Shown here: piece by piece, positions 59,142-64,000 of the stretch
Layout of the letters: every line of letters starts with the position of its first letter
How positions within the stretch are numbered: the first letter of the stretch is position 1
DNA from: Nonomuraea rhodomycinica
Lineage (GTDB): Bacteria; Actinomycetota; Actinomycetes; Streptosporangiales; Streptosporangiaceae
Length of the DNA stretch: 64,000 bases
Assembly: GCF_013363995.1 (NCBI RefSeq)
Contig: NZ_JABWGO010000002.1
Location: 496,001 to 560,000, forward strand
Direction of reading: 5' to 3'
Position numbers and translations under genes: made by a program
Notes under the pieces: model-generated
Seen by the model: only the letters and a program-made list of their open reading frames with translations
The model's database searches: none
Told to the model about the DNA's origin: nothing

Positions 59142-61136
59142 TCAGGGGCTGACCGGCTGGAGCGGGGTCGGGGTGCCGTTGGCCGCCGGGCGCGGCACGC
59201 CGAGCCTGATCTCGCCCACGCACACCGTACGGCCGTCGGTCGTCCGGATGGCCACGTCGGCGCCCCCGCCCTTGACCGTGGCGAACGTCCAGCCGAAGTC
59301 CTTGCCCGCCGCCACCGTCGTCACCGCGCCCCCGAGCCGCACCGCGATCGTGGACGGCGTGGGGTTGAGGTAGCCGACCTGCACGGTCCACTCGCCGTCC
59401 GGCACGGCCGCGGGCAGCCGGAAGCGCCGCTCCCGGGAGGAGACCGGCGTGCAGCCGCCGCGCTGGGGGATCGTCATGCCCTGGACGTCCACCGGGCGCA
59501 GGCGGCCGGCGTCGTCGAAGGCCAGCGGGTTGGCCACGGGGCCGGTGAGCCGCCGCGTCCAGGTCACCGGGTTGGGCGCGACGGGGCCGAGCACCCGCGA
59601 GACCAGCGCGTAGTCGCGGAAGAACAGCGGCAGCACGACCCTCGCCGGTACGTGCGCGTCCAGGATGACCGCGTTGATCGGGGCGCGGGCGAGCGCGGCG
59701 CGGCCCGTCGCGACGTAGCTCTTCACGTGCTCGCCGAGCGGCATCCGCGTGTACGCGACGGCCGTCCAGACCGAGCCGGCGGTGAACGCGGCGGCCACCG
59801 GCACCCACGCGTACCGCAGCGCGGCGCGCGTCCACGGCAGCCGGCGCGGCCCGGGGGCCGGGCGCCGCCAGGGGTCCCGCTCCCCGGCCACCGGGATGTA
59901 CGCGAGGCCGATCACGATCGCGAGCAGCATCGCGGTCGAGGACACGTACCGCAGCTCCTGCCCGCCGAGGTCGGGGCCGAGCTGCACGATGCGCCCGATC
60001 ATGACGGGCACCACGTCGGCCAGCACGAAGTAGCCGAGCAGCGTCAGCCAGGCCAGCCAGGCCCGCCTGCGGTACCACAGCGACACGCCCACCGCGAGGA
60101 CCGCGACGCCCAGGGCGGCCCAGGCGAGCGCGGGCGGTGCGGCGGCGATGGCGTAGTCCTCGCTGATCGGGTACCACTGCCACGGCCCGCCGAGCGCTCC
60201 CGGCACCAGCGCGGCCGACAGCAGCTTCCAGGCGAAGCTCGCGGCCACGCCCGGGTCGGGGAAAGCCGGTCGCAGCGTGTCGTCGGTGAGCTGCACGGAC
60301 GTGAAGAGCTGCCGGAAGAACACCACCGCGTAGCCCGCGACGACGATGACGTGGAGCAGCCAGGCGCCGGCGCGGCGGCGCGCCCCGGGGAACCAGCCGA
60401 CGGCCAGCACGAACGCCAGCACGAGGATGAACGGCGCCTTGACGAAGAACACCATGGCGAACACCGCCCAGGCGGCCACGGCCAGCGCGTGCCGGAAGCG
60501 CCCGGTGCGGGCGTGGTGGACCTGCGAGCCCAGCGCCATGGCCAGCGCGATCTGGAACGGCAGCGTCTCGATCACCACCGCCCACCACGACAGCGACGAG
60601 ACCAGCAGCGGCGTCAGCAGGTAGAACCCGAGCGGCACGAGGATCGCCGGCCGCGTGCCGAACAGCAGCCGCAGCAGCCTCAGCAGCGCGAACGCGGCGG
60701 CGGCGAGCAGGCCGAGCGTGACGAGATGGGCCAGCACGTCGTTGTAGACGCCGATCCGTCCCATCGCCCAGTGGATCGCGAACGGCCCCGGCATCAGGTG
60801 CCCGTAGTCCACCCGCATGAGGTAGTCCCAGGTCAGGCCGTGCTCCAGGCCGCGGGCGATGAAGGTGAAGTCGTCCTGGCGGAAGTACGTGCGGCGGATG
60901 AAGTCGAACCGCCAGACGAGCTGGACGGCGATCATGGCGATGGCCGCGGCCAGCACGATGTCGCCGTGCTGCCGCGGGCGGGCCGCCGGCTCCTCGTCCC
61001 GCCGCGGCCGGGCCGCCGCCGGCTCCTCGTCCCGCCGCGGCCGGGCCGCCGCCGGCTCCTCGTCCCGCCGCGGCCGGGCCGCCGCCGGCTCGTCGTCCTG
61101 CCTCGGGCGGGCCGCGGCCGCCTCCTCGCTCGTCAC
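59142..61136 (-). CDS. Polytopic membrane protein, GT-C-like, with Arg/Asp/Pro repeats
   Basis: Encodes about 664 residues. GTG 61136 is preferred over GTG 61190 because GGGAGG stands five bases before it. The cytoplasmic N-terminus has four tandem copies of an 11-residue RRDEEPAAARP unit, encoded by a 33-bp DNA repeat. About eleven transmembrane helices follow, and a short extracytoplasmic beta domain (about 480-664). The first external loop has FRQDDFTFIARGLEHG, with acidic residues as in GT-C glycosyltransferases. It probably modifies or exports an envelope glycan or lipid; the family is not known to me in detail. Confidence 0.7.
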   Translation of the reverse strand: MTSEEAAAARPRQDDEPAAARPRRDEEPAAARPRRDEEPAAARPRRDEEPAARPRQHGDIVLAAAIAMIAVQLVWRFDFIRRTYFRQDDFTFIARGLEHGLTWDYLMRVDYGHLMPGPFAIHWAMGRIGVYNDVLAHLVTLGLLAAAAFALLRLLRLLFGTRPAILVPLGFYLLTPLLVSSLSWWAVVIETLPFQIALAMALGSQVHHARTGRFRHALAVAAWAVFAMVFFVKAPFILVLAFVLAVGWFPGARRRAGAWLLHVIVVAGYAVVFFRQLFTSVQLTDDTLRPAFPDPGVAASFAWKLLSAALVPGALGGPWQWYPISEDYAIAAAPPALAWAALGVAVLAVGVSLWYRRRAWLAWLTLLGYFVLADVVPVMIGRIVQLGPDLGGQELRYVSSTAMLLAIVIGLAYIPVAGERDPWRRPAPGPRRLPWTRAALRYAWVPVAAAFTAGSVWTAVAYTRMPLGEHVKSYVATGRAALARAPINAVILDAHVPARVVLPLFFRDYALVSRVLGPVAPNPVTWTRRLTGPVANPLAFDDAGRLRPVDVQGMTIPQRGGCTPVSSRERRFRLPAAVPDGEWTVQVGYLNPTPSTIAVRLGGAVTTVAAGKDFGWTFATVKGGGADVAIRTTDGRTVCVGEIRLGVPRPAANGTPTPLQPVSP
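60987..61118. repeat. 33-bp coding tandem repeat
   Basis: Near-identical 33-bp units encoding the 11-residue RRDEEPAAARP block, about four copies, in frame in the N-terminus of the membrane protein. Prone to copy-number change without frameshift. Confidence 0.75.
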
Positions 61137-61240
61137 CCCGTCCTCCCGCTGGAGCGGTCCCCCCGGCTCCCCGCTGCGAAGCGTATCCACGCGGGGATTG
61201 AGGTGGAATGCCCGTTGTGTGGTTGTGATGTCATAGCGGG

Positions 61241-62935
61241 ATGTCCCGCACTCCGGCCGCCGCCCTGCTCGGGCTCGTGCTGGGCTGCCTCGCGCTCGGG
61301 CCCGCTCTGGGGTGGGGGTTCGTGCTGGCGCAGGACATGGTCTTCGTGCCGGACCCGGGGTTCTCGCGCTTCACGTTCGGGCTGGCGGGCGGCGCGCCGC
61401 GGGTGGTGCCGAGCGACGCGGTGGTCACGGCGCTGTCGGCCGTGCTGCCCGGCGAGCTGGTGCAGAAGGCGATCCTGCTGCTGGTCTTCGTGCTCGGCTG
61501 CTCGGGGGCGGCGCGGCTGGTGCCGTCCGGCGGGCTCGGGCCGGGGCTCGTGGCCGGGGCGTTCTACGTGTGGAACCCGTACGTGGCCGAGCGGCTGCTG
61601 ATGGGGCAGTGGGCGCTGCTGCTGGGGTACGCGGGGTTGCCGTGGGCGGTGGCCGCGGCGTCGTCCCCGGCCGTGCGGGCGCGACGGTTCGCGGTGGCGG
61701 CGCTGCCCGCGGCGGTGGGCGGGTTCGCGGCCATGACGGTCACGGCGCTGACGGCCCTCCCCGTGGCGGCGCTGACGGCCCTCCCCGTGGCGGTGCCGGG
61801 CCTTCCCGGCGCGCCGGCCCGGCGGCCGAGGGTGCGGCGGGTCGTCGCGGTGGCCGTGGTGCTCGGGGCGTTCAGCCTGCCGTGGCTGGTGCCGGCGCTG
61901 CTGCGGCCCGCCGCGCTGACGGGCGACGGGGTCGGGGTGGAGGCGTTCGCGGCGCGGGCGGACGGGCCGTTCGGCGCGGTGGGGGCCCTGCTGTCGCTGG
62001 GCGGGATCTGGAACGCGTACGCGGTGCCGGCCGGGTACGGCACGCCGGTCGGCGCGACGGCCCGGCTGCTGCTGGCCCTGGCCGGGATCGCGGGCTTCGC
62101 GGCCTTCGCCGGCTTCTCCCGGCGGGGCCGCGCCGTGCCCCGGGACTCGGCGGCGCCCTGGCGGTGGGGGCTGGTGGTGGCGGCGGTGGCCGGGTTCGGG
62201 GTGGCGTGCCTGGGCGTGACCGCCCCGGGCCGGGCCGCGCTCACCTGGCTGATCCACCTCTGGGGCGGGTTCGCGGTGTTCCGGGACGCCCAGCAGTTCG
62301 TCGCGCCCCTCGCACTGCTGGAGGCCACCGGTCTCGGACTGGCCGCCGCCGCGGCGTCCCGCTCGCTCGCGGGAAGCAGGCGGTCGCCGCCGGACGGCGG
62401 GCGGCGGGTCGCGGGCGGCGGCCGGTGGGTCGCCGCGCTCGTGGCGGTGCCCCTGGCCGTGCTGCCCACGATGGCGTGGGGCGGGGCGGGGGCGCTGCGG
62501 GCGGTGGCGTACCCGGCGGGCTGGACGGCCGCCCGCGAGACGATCCGGCGCGACCCGGAGCCGGGCGACGTGCTCGTCCTGCCGTTCGAGTCCTACCGGC
62601 GCTTCCCCTGGAACGGCGGGCGCCCGGTGCTGGACCCGGCGCAGCGCTTCTTCGGCGGCGGGGGCCGGGAGGTGGTCGCCAACGACACCGTGCGGGTCGG
62701 CGGCATGGTGGTCGCCAGCGAGGACGAACGGGCGCAAATGGTAGAACGTGTACTAGAAGCGCCGGCTCCAAGCCTTGCGGCAGCAGGGTTCCGGTACGTC
62801 GTCGTGGACGCGGGGACCCCCGCCGAACGCCGCGACTTCGACCGCCTGCTCCAGGGAGCGAGGCTGCTCGTGGACACTCCTGACCTGCGGCTGTATCGTT
62901 TCGGCGGGCCGATTGCTCAAGGTTCGTCCGAATAG
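61241..62935 (+). CDS. Large polytopic membrane protein, probable GT-C/YfhO-like
   Basis: Encodes 564 residues with about ten hydrophobic helices and a soluble C-terminal part (about 430-564). Recognisable stretches: VLAQDMVFVPDP in the first loop, FYVWNPYVAERLLMGQWALL, IWNAYAVPAGYGTPVG and LIHLWGGFAVFRDAQQFVAPLALLE, a pattern seen in actinobacterial membrane proteins linked to arabinan or other wall glycan synthesis. The C-terminal VLVLPFESYRRFPWNGGRPVLDPAQRFF resembles YfhO-type sequences. Divergent from the other polytopic gene (gap 104 bp) and followed by DUF2613 and a GT2 glycosyltransferase. Confidence 0.72.
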   Translation: MSRTPAAALLGLVLGCLALGPALGWGFVLAQDMVFVPDPGFSRFTFGLAGGAPRVVPSDAVVTALSAVLPGELVQKAILLLVFVLGCSGAARLVPSGGLGPGLVAGAFYVWNPYVAERLLMGQWALLLGYAGLPWAVAAASSPAVRARRFAVAALPAAVGGFAAMTVTALTALPVAALTALPVAVPGLPGAPARRPRVRRVVAVAVVLGAFSLPWLVPALLRPAALTGDGVGVEAFAARADGPFGAVGALLSLGGIWNAYAVPAGYGTPVGATARLLLALAGIAGFAAFAGFSRRGRAVPRDSAAPWRWGLVVAAVAGFGVACLGVTAPGRAALTWLIHLWGGFAVFRDAQQFVAPLALLEATGLGLAAAAASRSLAGSRRSPPDGGRRVAGGGRWVAALVAVPLAVLPTMAWGGAGALRAVAYPAGWTAARETIRRDPEPGDVLVLPFESYRRFPWNGGRPVLDPAQRFFGGGGREVVANDTVRVGGMVVASEDERAQMVERVLEAPAPSLAAAGFRYVVVDAGTPAERRDFDRLLQGARLLVDTPDLRLYRFGGPIAQGSSE

Positions 62936-62971
62936 GTCCATTGATCAGCGGCTTTATTAAGATTTCGTTTA

Positions 62972-62987
62972 GCTACTTCCGAGTAGC
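62972..62987 (+). promoter_or_regulatory. Small hairpin in an AT-rich leader before the DUF2613 gene
   Basis: GCTACT-TCCG-AGTAGC (6-bp perfect stem, 4-nt loop) in the unusually AT-rich 62936-63005 stretch, which also probably contains the promoter for the DUF2613-GT2 pair or the terminator of the preceding gene. Confidence 0.4.
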
Positions 62988-63050
62988 GAGAATTGGTTCT
63001 AGGTTGGTGACGGTCCCCCGCAAGTGCCGCGCCCCAGGAGGAACCCCCCA

Positions 63051-63185
63051 GTGATAAAGATCCTCTTAGCAGCGATCATCGGCATCGCCGTGGCCGCCCT
63101 CGTCGCGACCGTCACGACGGTCTCCTTCACCGGCGCCACCGCGACGCCCGTGAACCAGCCGCTCTACAACTACGGCGACCGGTAG
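63051..63185 (+). CDS. DUF2613-like membrane mini-protein
   Basis: Encodes 44 residues (MIKILLAAIIGIAVAALVAT ... NQPLYNYGDR). GTG start with a very good AGGAGGA (63037-63043) eight bases upstream. One N-terminal transmembrane or signal helix, and a short exterior tail ending PLYNYGDR, the conserved end of DUF2613 proteins in actinobacteria. Function unknown; these genes typically sit next to glycosyltransferases of envelope glycan clusters, as here (11 bp before the GT2 gene). Confidence 0.8.
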   Translation: MIKILLAAIIGIAVAALVATVTTVSFTGATATPVNQPLYNYGDR

Positions 63186-63196
63186 ACACCACCGCC

Positions 63197-64000
63197 ATGC
63201 CGCCCTCCCGCCAAGGGGACGAGAGGACGAGCCGACCACCACTGCTCGAGATCGTCATTCCCGCCTACAACGAGGAAGGACGACTCCCCGGGGGGCTCCT
63301 GCAGCTGTGCGCGAAGCTTGCCCGCATGCCGTTCCCGACCGCCGTCATCGTCGTCGACAACAACAGCACGGACTCCACCGCCGAGATCGTCAGGACCTGG
63401 CCGCGGGGGAAGGTCCCGGTCCGGCTGACCCGGTGCGAGACCCCCGGCAAGGGGGCCGCCGTCCGCGCCGGCCTGCTGGAGACCCGTGCTCCCTTCGTCG
63501 GGTTCCTGGACGCCGACATGGCCACCGACCTGGGCGCCATCGACGTCGCCTTCGGCCTGCTGCTCTCCGGTGAGCGGGTGGTCGTCGGCTCCCGCGCCCA
63601 CGCCTTCTCCGACGTGGAGAACCGGCACAGCCGGGTGCGCGAGCTGGGCGCCGTCGGCTTCCGCGCCCTGGCCAGAGCGCTGGTGCGCGGGGTGAGCGAC
63701 ACCCAGTGCGGCTTCAAGTTCTTCGACGGCGCGCTCGCCCGCGACGTCGCCGCGCGGCTGCGCACGCCCGGCTTCGCCTTCGACGTCGAACTGCTCGCCC
63801 GGTGCGCCGACCGGGGCGCGACCATCCTGGAGATCCCCGTGCAGTGGCGCGACATGCCCGGCTCGCGGTTCTCACCGGCCCGGCACAGCGCCGGCATCGT
63901 GCTGGAGCTCGGCCGGATCTGGCTGACGCTGCGCCTGGAGCCGCGCGCGGCGGCCGCTCCCGCCTGGGAGCCGCCGCTCGACCCCGTCGGATATCCGTGA
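63197..64000 (+). CDS. GT2 glycosyltransferase, polyprenyl-phosphate sugar synthase type
   Basis: Encodes 267 residues and ends exactly at the window edge (TGA 63998-64000). GT-A fold of the dolichyl-phosphate mannose/glucose synthase group: EIVIPAYNEEGRL, VIVVDNNSTDST (nucleotide binding), FLDADMATD (D-x-D metal site), SDTQCGFKFFDG and IPVQWRDMPGSRFSP. It would make a polyprenyl-phosphate-linked sugar donor for GT-C membrane transferases such as the two polytopic proteins upstream (inference). Starts 11 bp after DUF2613, so the two are cotranscribed. Confidence 0.88.
   Translation: MPPSRQGDERTSRPPLLEIVIPAYNEEGRLPGGLLQLCAKLARMPFPTAVIVVDNNSTDSTAEIVRTWPRGKVPVRLTRCETPGKGAAVRAGLLETRAPFVGFLDADMATDLGAIDVAFGLLLSGERVVVGSRAHAFSDVENRHSRVRELGAVGFRALARALVRGVSDTQCGFKFFDGALARDVAARLRTPGFAFDVELLARCADRGATILEIPVQWRDMPGSRFSPARHSAGIVLELGRIWLTLRLEPRAAAAPAWEPPLDPVGYP

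Overview
The window is 64 kb of very GC-rich actinomycete chromosome. Evidence for this: strong G/C bias at third codon positions, many GTG starts, an actinobacterial-type ftsE-ftsX-smpB-ssrA block, a 180-kDa-class NAD-glutamate dehydrogenase, DUF2613 and DUF6131-like mini-proteins, and a tmRNA tag beginning ANSKRT. A filamentous Streptosporangiales member (Nonomuraea or Streptosporangium type) is my best guess. That is inference; no taxonomic marker gene was compared.

Layout. 1-9.3 kb: 3' end of ptsI, a GH3 lipoprotein, three separate HAD phosphatases, a DUF2690-like secreted protein, an active class B penicillin-binding protein and a LysR/serine-hydrolase pair. 9.4-18.7 kb: acetoacetyl-CoA synthetase, a Tat-exported flavo-oxidase, a NuoF-ferredoxin fusion with a six-helix membrane partner, and an ECF sigma/short anti-sigma pair divergent from a coupled DUF4142-DUF1996 secreted pair. 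19-31.7 kb: the large NAD-GDH, prfB, then ftsE-ftsX-smpB and a penicillin-binding-protein relative that has lost its catalytic motifs, followed by ssrA (tmRNA) with a strong intrinsic terminator. 31.8-37 kb: an accessory-looking stretch with visibly lower GC, holding a PLP-fold protein without its PLP lysine, an HExxH peptidase directly coupled to a small EACC1-like protein, and a divergent pair of membrane transcripts. 37-51 kb: a MerR/serine-hydrolase unit with an obvious operator, trmO plus a large LuxR-type ATPase, an M24-SRPBCC-MBL operon, further hydrolases and a STAND ATPase lacking its DNA-binding domain. 51-64 kb: a secreted alpha/beta-hydrolase, a lipoprotein/OmpA-like pair, an HtrA-like lipoprotein protease, a proline-rich membrane protein, a two-domain acyl-CoA dehydrogenase, and at the right edge two large polytopic membrane proteins, a DUF2613 mini-gene and a GT2 glycosyltransferase that look like cell-envelope glycan functions.

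The observations I rate highest are: (i) tandem 27-31 bp repeats phased on gene stop codons in three convergent gene ends, including a five-copy exact 31-bp array starting at the stop of the OmpA-like gene; (ii) the catalytically dead PBP lipoprotein in the smpB operon; (iii) the coupled HExxH peptidase/EACC1-like pair, a candidate conflict module; (iv) several enzyme-fold proteins whose catalytic residues are replaced (PLP enzyme K to R, MBL and M24 proteins with altered metal ligands); (v) an apparent ATC start codon; and (vi) a run of three hairpins ending in an intrinsic terminator just upstream of ssrA. All functional statements come from motif reading by eye; no database search was run.
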